From: Billgrantia desiderata
Lineage (GTDB): Bacteria > Pseudomonadota > Gammaproteobacteria > Pseudomonadales > Halomonadaceae
Length of the DNA: 63,798 bases
Reading direction: 5' to 3'
Assembly (NCBI GenBank): GCA_011742915.1
Contig: JAAQTN010000030.1
Span: forward strand, 1-63,798
Positions 20,798-28,487 of the stretch are shown one piece after another. The notes under the pieces were generated by a model that searched no databases, was not told the DNA's origin, and was given only the letters and a program-made list of their open reading frames with translations. Every line of letters starts with the position of its first letter. Positions within the stretch are counted from its first letter, which is position 1. Position numbers and translations under genes: made by a program.

Positions 20798-21844
20798 ATG
20801 AGCACTGGACGGTTCCCAACGCTGTATCCGTTAGCCGCTGCCTGCGCCCTGCTGTTCGCGAGCGCCCCCACCCTGGCCGATGAGCGGGCCGATTGGCCGG
20901 AAGAAGTCCTGTTGGGCACCGCCTCCCTCGGCGGCACCTATCAGGTCTATGGCGACGGTCTGGTGACCCGCCTCATCGACGAACTCGGCATTGACGCCGT
21001 TTCCCAGGCGACCGGCGGGCCCTATCACAACATGACGCTGGTCCATACCGGCGAGGCGGAACTGGGCTTGGTCACCTTGGGTCCGGCCCGCGAACTCTGG
21101 GACGGAGAGGCCGAATTCGCCCCCGGCGAGGAGATGCGCGACGTGCGCGCGCTCTTCCCCATGTACCAGACCCCCTTCCACGTGGTGACGCTGGCCGGCT
21201 CGGGCATCGAGAGCATCGCCGACCTGAGCGGCAAGCGGGTCGGGGTCGGTCCCATGGGCGGTACCTGCGCCGCCTACTGGCCGCAGTTTCTGGAAGCGCT
21301 TGGCGTCGAGGACGTGCATCTGCAGTATGCCGACGCCAACCATCTGGCCGACTATCTGACCTCACGGCTGAGTGATGCCTTCGCCTTCTGCGCCGGCCTG
21401 CCGATCAGAGCCTTCGAGCGTCTCGAGCGGCGTCGCGACGTGCACATGTTCGGCCTGACGGAGCAAGAGCAGAGTACCCTGCTGGACACCTTCCCGGTAT
21501 CGGCCTTCGAGATTCCGGCCGATACCTATGCCTCGATGGACGCTCCCCACGCTTCGGTGTCGTTCTGGAATTTCGCCATTGGCCACAAGGACCTGCCGGA
21601 GAGCTTCGTCTATGAGCTGATGAAGCTGGTGCTGGACCACCCCGACGCCATGACGGAGATCCACCCCGCCGCCATCGAAACCCGGGCGGAGCACCTCGAC
21701 AAGAATGGCGTGATCTGGTTCCACCCCGGAGCGGTGCGCTACTACGAGGAGCAAGGCCTCGAAGTGCCGGCCGAAATGCTGCCACCCGAAATGCGTCCGG
21801 CAGAGGACGCAGACGACGAAGACGCCAGCGACACGGAAGACTGA
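20798..21844 (+). CDS. TAXI-family TRAP transporter solute-binding protein 2
   Basis: A 348-residue paralogue of the first receptor. A signal peptide of about 27 residues ends in TLA before DERADWP, followed by LGTASLGGTYQVYG, matching the first receptor's TVGTASQGGTYYIYG. The last 25 residues form an acidic tail (AEDADDEDASDTED) absent from the first receptor. It has a GGAG-type ribosome site and follows a strong hairpin. A changed pocket or tail suggests a second substrate or a different expression condition; this is inferred. Confidence 0.9.
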   Translation: MSTGRFPTLYPLAAACALLFASAPTLADERADWPEEVLLGTASLGGTYQVYGDGLVTRLIDELGIDAVSQATGGPYHNMTLVHTGEAELGLVTLGPARELWDGEAEFAPGEEMRDVRALFPMYQTPFHVVTLAGSGIESIADLSGKRVGVGPMGGTCAAYWPQFLEALGVEDVHLQYADANHLADYLTSRLSDAFAFCAGLPIRAFERLERRRDVHMFGLTEQEQSTLLDTFPVSAFEIPADTYASMDAPHASVSFWNFAIGHKDLPESFVYELMKLVLDHPDAMTEIHPAAIETRAEHLDKNGVIWFHPGAVRYYEEQGLEVPAEMLPPEMRPAEDADDEDASDTED

Positions 21845-21883
21845 CGTCATCCTCACTGACACCCAATCTTACTGACACCCAAT

Positions 21884-21915
21884 GACTCGGCCCCGCCAGA
21901 TGGCGGGGCCGAGTC
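21884..21915. terminator. Bidirectional hairpin between TAXI receptor 2 and sodC
   Basis: A perfect 15-bp stem (GACTCGGCCCCGCCA with its complement) and a 2-base centre lie between two convergent genes. It is preceded by a 13-bp direct repeat, ACTGACACCCAAT, at 21855-21867 and 21871-21883. T-runs are poor on both sides. Confidence 0.6.
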
Positions 21916-21945
21916 GTTCAAGCCAGGAAGCACAAGCGATACCGT

Positions 21946-22488
21946 TCAGGACTCGACCACGCCGCAGGCCATACGGCCGCCGCCGCCACCGAGCTCCGGC
22001 TCGTCGGAGTAGGTGTCGCCGCCTTCGTGGATCATCAGGCTGCGGCCCTGAACGTCGTTGACGGTGAGCCGCGGCGCCAGCACCGGCAGGTTCGCCTCGC
22101 CATCCTCGTTGACGATCAGCACCGGCAGGTCGCCCAGGTGACCGTCGCCATAGGGGCCCTGGTGGCTATCGGTCTCCTCGGGATCGTAATGGCCGCCCGC
22201 CTCGCCGGCAGCTTGCATGTTGCCGTCCTCGTCTTCCCCCGGCTCGCAGCTGGGGTTCTCGTGTACGTGGAAACCGTAAACGCCGGGCGGCATCTCGCGC
22301 AGATCGGGGGTCAACAGCAGGCCGTGGTCGGTATCTTCGAGCGTGATGGTGCCGATGGAATCCTCGATGCCATCGGCACTCACCCAGTTGATCTCGACTT
22401 CGTGGCCTTCCTGGGCCTGGGCTTGTCCCATTCCAGCGGCTAGCAGCAGGGAGGCGAAAGCGACTCCCGAAAGGTTGGCATGGCGCAT
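21946..22488 (-). CDS. sodC: Periplasmic Cu/Zn superoxide dismutase
   Basis: A 180-residue exported enzyme dismutating superoxide. The signal peptide (about residues 1-25, ending AQAQ) precedes the mature domain. Copper and zinc ligand motifs are present: GFHVHENPSCEP, GGHYDPE, GPYGDGHLGDLP and SLMIHEGGDTYSD. Cysteines in NPSCEP and MACGVV can form the conserved disulfide. A glycine-rich GGGGGR loop precedes the final cysteine. It is a single gene converging on the TRAP operon. Confidence 0.93.
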   Translation of the reverse strand: MRHANLSGVAFASLLLAAGMGQAQAQEGHEVEINWVSADGIEDSIGTITLEDTDHGLLLTPDLREMPPGVYGFHVHENPSCEPGEDEDGNMQAAGEAGGHYDPEETDSHQGPYGDGHLGDLPVLIVNEDGEANLPVLAPRLTVNDVQGRSLMIHEGGDTYSDEPELGGGGGRMACGVVES

Positions 22489-22569
22489 CTAGCGACCTCC
22501 TGTTCCTGATTCCATGGACATGCAGGAAACAGGCTAGTCGCAGATGCGCCCCAGCGCCAAAGCGATGGC

Positions 22570-23406
22570 TCAAACCAGGTTGTCGAGGATGCGCAGGCAG
22601 GGCTCCGCCTGGTTGAGGGTATAGAAGTGCAGGCCGGGTGCACCGCCGTCGAGCAGGCGCTGACAAAGCCGCGACACCACCTCGGTGCCGAAGGCCGCGA
22701 TGGCCTCGCTGTCGTCACCGTAGGCCTCGAGCTGCTTGCGGATCCAGCGTGGAATCTCGGCACCGCAGGCATCGGAGAAACGGGCCAGCTTGGTGTAATT
22801 GGTGATCGGCATGATGCCGGGTACGATCGGCGCCTCGACGCCGAGCGCCTGGGCGCGCTCGACGAAGTGGAAGTAAGCCTCGGCGGTGAAGAAGTATTGT
22901 GTGATGGCGAGATTGGCTCCGGCCTTCACCTTGCGCGCGAAATTCTCCAGGTCGCGCTCGAAGCTCGGCGCCTGCGGGTGGGATTCCGGATAGGCCGCCA
23001 CGGCGATCTCGAAGTGGTCGCCGGTCTCCTCACGGATGAACTCCACCAGCTCGTTGGCGTAGCGCAGCTCGCCGATGCCGCCCATGCCCGAGGGCAGATC
23101 GCCACGCAGCGCCACCAGGCTGTCGATGCCCTCCTCGCGGTACTGAGCGAGCAGGTCGCGCAATTGAGCCTTCTCGCTGCCGATGCAGGAGAGGTGCGGC
23201 GCGGTGGTGATGCCGGACTCACGCACGCTTCTCACGGTACTGAGCGTGCGCCCCTGGGTCGAACCGCCGGCGCCATAGGTAACCGAGAAGAAACGCGGGC
23301 CCCGCTCGGCCAGGGCGTCGCGCACCCCTATCAGCTTCTCGCGTCCCGCCTCGGTGTTGGGCGGAAAGAACTCGAAACTGATGCCTAGCGGATATGAGCT
23401 GCTCAT
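22570..23406 (-). CDS. metF: 5,10-methylenetetrahydrofolate reductase
   Basis: A 278-residue FAD enzyme reducing methylenetetrahydrofolate to methyltetrahydrofolate for methionine synthesis. Family sequence includes SFEFFPP at the N terminus (catalytic Glu), LRGDLP and ITQYFFTAEAYFHFV. I start it at the ATG at 23406 (MSSSYPLGISFEF), which gives normal length; a further 28 upstream codons are open but unlike the family. The upstream region holds palindromes at 23455-23468 and 23478-23489. ahcY and metK in the same window complete much of the methyl cycle. Confidence 0.94.
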   Translation of the reverse strand: MSSSYPLGISFEFFPPNTEAGREKLIGVRDALAERGPRFFSVTYGAGGSTQGRTLSTVRSVRESGITTAPHLSCIGSEKAQLRDLLAQYREEGIDSLVALRGDLPSGMGGIGELRYANELVEFIREETGDHFEIAVAAYPESHPQAPSFERDLENFARKVKAGANLAITQYFFTAEAYFHFVERAQALGVEAPIVPGIMPITNYTKLARFSDACGAEIPRWIRKQLEAYGDDSEAIAAFGTEVVSRLCQRLLDGGAPGLHFYTLNQAEPCLRILDNLV

Positions 23407-23712
23407 GAAAATCTCTCTGGTTGGCCGGGAGCGATGCGAATCCCTGCATTCTGCCGTCCGGCCGGACGCCTGACCAATGAAAAGTTTCACGCTGCTACAT
23501 GAGCTTTCGTCATATAGAACCGGACGATTAGAACCGTTCGGTCTGATTGACGCAGGTGGCAGGCAGGCCTCGGCTGCAAAAGCTCAAACTTCGCTAACAA
23601 ATCTTCGCCCATGCCACGTTGACCCAGGCTCACGCGACAACGACGCTGAGTAGAGAGAAAGGCGACCGGCCCGGTACGGACACCGGGTTACCCATTCGAT
23701 GAGGAGAACCCC
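23407..23712. promoter_or_regulatory. metF upstream region with two palindromes
   Basis: About 306 bases separate metF from the next gene and I see no reading frame to support. The region contains a perfect 14-bp palindrome CGTCCGGCCGGACG (23455-23468) and TGAAA-AG-TTTCA (23478-23489). The second resembles a MetR half-site arrangement (TGAA-N5-TTCA) but with a four-base rather than five-base gap. Control of metF by a MetR-like factor is only a suggestion. Confidence 0.35.
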
Positions 23713-24024
23713 ATGACACAGGAACTGATCACCGGCACCGCCGTCTTCGACGACGAGGGCAAGCAGGTCGGCAAGGTGGCGGATACCAGTGACGTGGACA
23801 AGGTCGGCATCATCACCGAGACGGGCAGCCGCTTCTGGGTGCCTACGGCAATGCTCACCCATCGCGACCAGCGCTGGATGCTGGAGCCTGGTTATACCGA
23901 GATATCGCCGGCCGAGGCAAAAACGCAGCAGGCGGAGCGCGAACTGGACGAGGCCAACGCCGAGACCTTTCCGGCCAGCGACCCGCCCTCCTTCACCATG
24001 GGTGACGAGGGCAAGGGCGGCTGA
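23713..24024 (+). CDS. Small PRC-barrel-like protein with FPASDPPS tail
   Basis: A 103-residue hypothetical protein. The first 60 residues (TGTAVFDDEGKQVGKVAD onward) resemble a short beta-rich PRC-barrel-like domain. The C-terminal third is an acidic helix ending in the short motif ETFPASDPPSF, which I recall at the ends of several unrelated small bacterial proteins. It has a strong GAGGAG ribosome site. A hydrophilic small gene follows 55 bases later, so both may belong to a stress-type set. Function unknown. Confidence 0.7.
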   Translation: MTQELITGTAVFDDEGKQVGKVADTSDVDKVGIITETGSRFWVPTAMLTHRDQRWMLEPGYTEISPAEAKTQQAERELDEANAETFPASDPPSFTMGDEGKGG

Positions 24025-24079
24025 GTCGGGGCCAGAATGCATGGCCAGAATGCATGGAGAGCAGAGCAGGAGATTTGAC

Positions 24080-24445
24080 ATGGAGAAATCACGTCAAAAC
24101 CGGCAAGGTGGGCAAAGCACGCAGATGGACGAGACAAGGGGCGAGTCGTTGCGCGAGGGGGCTCGGCGGCTGACCGAGCGCGACGCTCCCGACGCCCACG
24201 ATCCCAACGCCAATCCCAGCGACGGTGCCGGCCGCAAGGGCGGGCGCTCGCCCGACCAGGCCGAGGTCTACCGTCCGGACGCCAATGTCGACGACCAGAA
24301 GCACAGCGCCAGGAAGCCCGGGATCGATACGCGGCGTGAGACGACCCCGGTAGGCGGCGCTCAGGTGGCGTCTGACAAGACCTCGCACAAGGAGAACATC
24401 GACGACCAGGCCGAGCGGGCCAGATCGAGCCGCCGCAACGGCTGA
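24080..24445 (+). CDS. Small hydrophilic, probably disordered stress-type protein
   Basis: A 121-residue protein almost without hydrophobic residues, rich in Asp, Arg, Gln, Ser and Gly, with a GRKGGRSPDQ segment. Composition resembles hydrophilin and KGG-type stress proteins, but I cannot assign a family. The ATG at 24080 follows an AGGAGA site by 6 bases. It directly follows the FPASDPPS-tailed gene. Genuine coding is supported by the ribosome site and high GC at third positions. Confidence 0.6.
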   Translation: MEKSRQNRQGGQSTQMDETRGESLREGARRLTERDAPDAHDPNANPSDGAGRKGGRSPDQAEVYRPDANVDDQKHSARKPGIDTRRETTPVGGAQVASDKTSHKENIDDQAERARSSRRNG

Positions 24446-24537
24446 TTTCGCTACCGCTGAGCGGGGCGATCATGCATGGCTGACAGCCGTCCCGCCGCCA
24501 GGCATCATATCGCCTTTCGGCGATGGAATGGCGCGCG

Positions 24538-25467
24538 ATGATCGACCCCGGAGCCCTGCTCGGCCCCCTCTGGACCCTTCTGGCCTTCGTCGGCCTCGGC
24601 TGGCTGGCGGCACGGCGGCTGGCCATCGATCCACGCCCCATCGCCACGCTGCTGATCTACCTGATTGCCCCGGTCACCTTCTTTCGCGGCCTGCTGCTGG
24701 GCGGCCCCACGCCCCACTATCTGCTGCTGACCCTGGCGCTGTTCCTGCTGGCAAGCCTGGTCGCCGCCGTCATCAATCCGCTGGCCAAGCGTTTCCTCTC
24801 GCCGCAGGAGAGCGCCCTGCTCGCCTTCTCCTCCGGCACCGGCAATACCGGCTACTTCGGCCTGCCCATCGCCATGATCCTGCTGCCGCCGGAAGGGGTA
24901 ACGCTGTACCTGTTCTGTATCCTCGGCGTGACGCTCTACGAGTTCACGGTGGGCTTCTACCTCAGCGCCCGTGGCCAGTTCTCGGTGCGTCAGAGCCTGA
25001 TCAAGATCGTACGCCTGCCCCTGATCTACGCCTTTCTCGCTGCGCTGCTGGTAAGCGGGCTCGGCTTGACGCTGCCGACCACGCTGATGGACAGCCTGGC
25101 CGTGTTTCCCTCCACCTACACCCTGCTCGGCATGATGATCATCGGCATGACCCTGGGGCGGGTCGCGATTCGCGAGATCGATCTGCGTTTCATGGCCGGC
25201 TGCGTGGCCATCCGCTACCTGCTGTGGCCCTGGCTGGTGCTGGCGGTGGTGCTGCTGCTGCAGATGCTGATGACGCTGCCCGACGAGCTCGCCCTGGCGC
25301 TATTGCTGCTCGGCGTGGTGCCGATGGCGGCCAACGTGGTGGTGGTCGCCATGGAGCTCGGCATCAAGCCGGAAAAGGGCGCCCTGGCGGTGCTGGCCAC
25401 CACGCTGGCCGCCCCGCTGCTGATCCCGCTCTACTTGCCGCTACTGATGCGCCTGGCCGGCCTGTAG
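24538..25467 (+). CDS. AEC (auxin efflux carrier) family transporter
   Basis: A 309-residue integral membrane protein with about 10 hydrophobic segments in two halves, matching the AEC/PIN-like family (SSGTGNTGYFGLPIA near residue 102 is the family crossover motif). Bacterial members export or import carboxylates such as malate. An alternative ATG at 24523 adds five residues (MEWRA); neither start has a strong ribosome site. The substrate is unknown. Confidence 0.85.
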   Translation: MIDPGALLGPLWTLLAFVGLGWLAARRLAIDPRPIATLLIYLIAPVTFFRGLLLGGPTPHYLLLTLALFLLASLVAAVINPLAKRFLSPQESALLAFSSGTGNTGYFGLPIAMILLPPEGVTLYLFCILGVTLYEFTVGFYLSARGQFSVRQSLIKIVRLPLIYAFLAALLVSGLGLTLPTTLMDSLAVFPSTYTLLGMMIIGMTLGRVAIREIDLRFMAGCVAIRYLLWPWLVLAVVLLLQMLMTLPDELALALLLLGVVPMAANVVVVAMELGIKPEKGALAVLATTLAAPLLIPLYLPLLMRLAGL

Positions 25468-25537
25468 AACGATTGGCCTTGAAGCCCGGCCCGGTAGAGC
25501 TAGCCTGAAGCAAGACACCTTCTGGAAGGAGGCCATC

Positions 25538-25888
25538 ATGCATCGTCATGCATATTGGGCGCTCGCCATCGTCATGCTGCTGTTCCTCGCCCCCGCCCAG
25601 GCCCACCACGGCTGGGTCGGCGGCGAGACCATCGAGATCGAAGGCACCATCACCCAGGTGCGGCTGGGCAACCCCCACGGTGAAGTGCAGCTCGACGTGG
25701 ACGGTGAAACCTGGACGGTCGAGGTCGGCCAGCCCTGGCGCAACGAACGCGCCGGGTTGGAAGAGGGCGACCTCGCCGAAGGCGTGGAGCTGCGCGTCTC
25801 GGGCGAACATGCCCGTGAACGAGTACTCAAGGCCGAGCAGCTGTGGATCGGCGACGAGCACTATGTGCTCTATCCCGGACGAATCTGA
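25538..25888 (+). CDS. Small exported DUF6152-like protein
   Basis: A 116-residue protein with a signal peptide (about 1-22, ending AQA) followed immediately by HHGW, then an OB-like beta domain. The sequence style (HHGW, EGTITQVRLGNPHGEVQL) matches the DUF6152 group of periplasmic proteins of unknown function. A strong GGAAGGAGG ribosome site lies upstream. The mature N-terminal HH could bind metal. A membrane protein gene begins 9 bases after the stop, suggesting a two-gene unit. Confidence 0.72.
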   Translation: MHRHAYWALAIVMLLFLAPAQAHHGWVGGETIEIEGTITQVRLGNPHGEVQLDVDGETWTVEVGQPWRNERAGLEEGDLAEGVELRVSGEHARERVLKAEQLWIGDEHYVLYPGRI

Positions 25889-25897
25889 CTCGGCGAC

Positions 25898-26362
25898 GTG
25901 GAAGCCCTGCTGACATCGCTCGCCGATACCGCCCTGGCCGAATGGGTACGGCTCTCACGCTGGGGCTATGCGGCGATCAATGCCCTGCACGTGCTGGGCA
26001 TCGCCTTGCTGATCGGCGCCATCGTCGCCCTCGACCTGCGTCTGCTGGGTTGGCGCAAGCGCTTGCCGCTGCATGAGCTGGGCCGGCTGCTGCAGCCGGT
26101 GGCGATCGCGGGGCTGCTGCTGGCAATGGTCACCGGGGTGCTGCTGTTTCTCGCCGACCCCAGCGGCTATGCCGCCATGCCGCTGTTCGTGCTCAAGCTG
26201 GCGCTGATCGCCCTGGCCATTGCCAATGCCCTGCTGCTCAACCTGGGGCCGGGGCTGGCACATGCCACGCCCCGACGGTTGCGCATGGCCGGCATTCTGT
26301 CGCTGCTGCTATGGCCGGCCGTGCTGTTGGCGGGCCGCATGCTCGCCTTCGTCGACGGCTGA
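25898..26362 (+). CDS. Four-helix membrane protein, DUF6644-like
   Basis: A 154-residue protein with four hydrophobic helices (about residues 24-46, 65-85, 90-112, 125-147). His residues near helix ends (NALHVLG, LPLHELG) could bind a metal or haem, but no recognised catalytic motif is present. It starts at a GTG 9 bases after the DUF6152-like gene and probably forms a unit with it. Family assignment is tentative; function unknown. Confidence 0.65.
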   Translation: MEALLTSLADTALAEWVRLSRWGYAAINALHVLGIALLIGAIVALDLRLLGWRKRLPLHELGRLLQPVAIAGLLLAMVTGVLLFLADPSGYAAMPLFVLKLALIALAIANALLLNLGPGLAHATPRRLRMAGILSLLLWPAVLLAGRMLAFVDG

Positions 26363-26373
26363 CGGTACGAGCT

Positions 26374-26706
26374 TCAGTGCGAAGCCATGGCGATGCACGC
26401 CTCGGCGCAGCGCCGGCAGGCCTCGGCACACTGCTGGCAGTGGTCGGCCTCGTGCTTGGCGCATTCGTCCGCACACGCCTTGCACACGTCGGCACACAGG
26501 CGGCAAAGCTGGTTGGCGTATTCGCTGTCCTGGGCCATGAAGGAAGCCGCCAGGCGGCAGATCTGCGCACACTGCATGTCCAGGCGGATGCACTCCGCCA
26601 TCATCTTGACGTCGTCTTCCTGCAGGCAGGAGACGGCACAGCGGTCGCAGTAGGCGGCACACACGTGGCAGGCTTCGATACATGACTTGTAGTGACCAAA
26701 ATCCAT
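26374..26706 (-). CDS. Four-helix-bundle copper storage protein (Csp3-like)
   Basis: A 110-residue cysteine-rich protein with 19 cysteines spaced along four helices (CIEACHVCAAYC, CRLCADVCKACADEC, CQQCAEACRRCAEAC). This matches the cytosolic Csp3/DUF326 copper-binding bundle, whose core fills with Cu(I). No signal peptide is present when translation starts at the ATG at 26706, which has a GAGGAG site 8 bases upstream. It is convergent with the DUF6644-like gene (gap about 10 bases). The role is copper storage and detoxification by family. Confidence 0.88.
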   Translation of the reverse strand: MDFGHYKSCIEACHVCAAYCDRCAVSCLQEDDVKMMAECIRLDMQCAQICRLAASFMAQDSEYANQLCRLCADVCKACADECAKHEADHCQQCAEACRRCAEACIAMASH

Positions 26707-26885
26707 CTCGTTCACTCCTCGGTCGTTGGCGGGCTCGTAGGCACCACACGCTGACGACGACAGCCCACGAGTACTGAGAAAACTAGCCCTCCCCGCCGCC
26801 CCCCACAAGCGGCCCTACATATCGTCACAGCTCGGACACAAGATTGCCGCCCGCGGGCGGCAATCGGACTTGCATGACTTCACCC

Positions 26886-28295
26886 TCAATAGCGATAGGC
26901 GTCCGGCTTGTATGGCCCCGCCACCGGCACGCCGGTGTACTTGGCCTGCTGCTCGGTCATCTGCGTGAGCACCCCACCGAAGCCCTCGACCATGTAGCGG
27001 GCCACCTCCTCGTCGAGATGGCGCGGCAGCACGGTGACGGCCAGGCCGCCCTCCTTCTCGGCCGGCGGCAGGTCGGCAAAGCGCTGCTGATAGAGGTGGA
27101 TCTGCGCCAGCACCTGGTTGGCGAAGGAGCCGTCCATCACCCGCGAGGGGTGCCCGGTGGCGTTGCCCAGGTTGACCAGGCGCCCCTCGGAGAGCAGCAG
27201 CAGGTAGTCGCTGCTGGCGGGGTCGAAATGGCCCGGCGTGCTGTCGCGATAGACCTTGTGCACCTGCGGCTTGACCTCCTCCCAGTGCCAGTGGCGGCGC
27301 ATGTAGGCGGTATCGATCTCGTTGTCGAAATGGCCGATGTTGCACACCACCGCGCCGGGCTTGAGCGCCTCGAGCATGGCGGCGTCGCAGGCCTCGATGT
27401 TGCCGGTGGCGGTGACCACCAGATCGATGCGCGAGAGCAGCGCCCGATCCACGCTCTGCTTGCCGCGATTGATGCCGTCGAGGTAGGGCGAGACCACTTC
27501 ATAGCCGTCCATGCACGCCTGCATGGCGCAGATCGGATCGATCTCGGCAACCTTGACGATCATGCCCTCCTGGCGCAGCGAAGCCGCCGAGCCCTTGCCC
27601 ACGTCGCCGTAGCCCACCACCAGCGCCTGCTTGCCCGCCAGCAGGTGGTCGAGGCCGCGCTTGATGGCGTCGTTGAGCGAGTGGCGACAGCCGTACTTGT
27701 TGTCGTTCTTCGACTTGGTCACGGCGTCGTTGACGTTGATCGCCGGCACCTTGAGCGTACGGTCGCGCAGCATCTCCTGCAGGCGATGCACGCCGGTGGT
27801 GGTCTCCTCGGAGATCCCGTGGATGGCGTCGAGCAGCTCGGGGCGCTTGTCGTGCAGCAGCGCAGTGAGGTCGCCGCCGTCGTCGAGCACCATGTTGGGG
27901 GTCCAGCCGTCGGGCCCTTCCACGGTCTGCTCGATGCACCACCAGAACTCCTCTTCCGTCTCACCCTTCCAGGCGAACACCGGGATGCCGGCGGCGGCGA
28001 TGGCGGCGGCGGCGTGATCCTGAGTCGAGAAGATGTTGCACGACGACCAGCGCACCGAAGCCCCCAGGTCGATCAGAGTCTCGATCAGTACTGCGGTCTG
28101 GATGGTCATGTGGATGCAGCCGGCGATGCGCGCCCCGGCCAGTGGTTGTTCGTCGCGATACTTGGCGCGAATCTTCATCAGCGCCGGCATCTCGGTCTCG
28201 GCGATGCGGATCTCGCGCCGTCCCCAGTCGGCCAGGCTGATATCGGCAACCTTGAAGTCCTGCGCGGTTGCGGCGGAAACGGCGGGCTGGTTCAT
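26886..28295 (-). CDS. ahcY: S-adenosylhomocysteinase
   Basis: A 469-residue NAD-dependent enzyme that splits S-adenosylhomocysteine to homocysteine and adenosine. Visible motifs are the NAD-binding [10 protein letters not shown] (about residue 245), the [15 protein letters not shown] region and the C-terminal PYKPDAYRY. It includes the insert typical of proteobacterial forms. Length is normal. Upstream I looked for an SAH riboswitch and could not recognise one. A possible promoter is TTGTCG-N18-TATAGT on the minus strand upstream of the gene. Confidence 0.96.
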   Translation of the reverse strand: MNQPAVSAATAQDFKVADISLADWGRREIRIAETEMPALMKIRAKYRDEQPLAGARIAGCIHMTIQTAVLIETLIDLGASVRWSSCNIFSTQDHAAAAIAAAGIPVFAWKGETEEEFWWCIEQTVEGPDGWTPNMVLDDGGDLTALLHDKRPELLDAIHGISEETTTGVHRLQEMLRDRTLKVPAINVNDAVTKSKNDNKYGCRHSLNDAIKRGLDHLLAGKQALVVGYGDVGKGSAASLRQEGMIVKVAEIDPICAMQACMDGYEVVSPYLDGINRGKQSVDRALLSRIDLVVTATGNIEACDAAMLEALKPGAVVCNIGHFDNEIDTAYMRRHWHWEEVKPQVHKVYRDSTPGHFDPASSDYLLLLSEGRLVNLGNATGHPSRVMDGSFANQVLAQIHLYQQRFADLPPAEKEGGLAVTVLPRHLDEEVARYMVEGFGGVLTQMTEQQAKYTGVPVAGPYKPDAYRY

Positions 28296-28487
28296 GCGTC
28301 ACCTCTCTCGAGCGGAAAACGGTGCCCCTCACTATAGGCAGGGAACGCAGGCAGCGACAATCAACGCTCGCCTTCCCCTCGCTCATCGACACACTCGAAC
28401 GGCACCGGAGGCGCCGCACGGAGCGGGGTGGCGATCCGTTGGAGCCAAGGCCAGCAAGAGCCCGTCACGGTGCCACCCCGGCAAGGA

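Noticed and set aside
28296..28487. Possible SAH riboswitch upstream of ahcY
   Set aside because: I searched the minus-strand leader for the conserved SAH riboswitch core and pairing pattern and did not find them. A covariance search could settle it.
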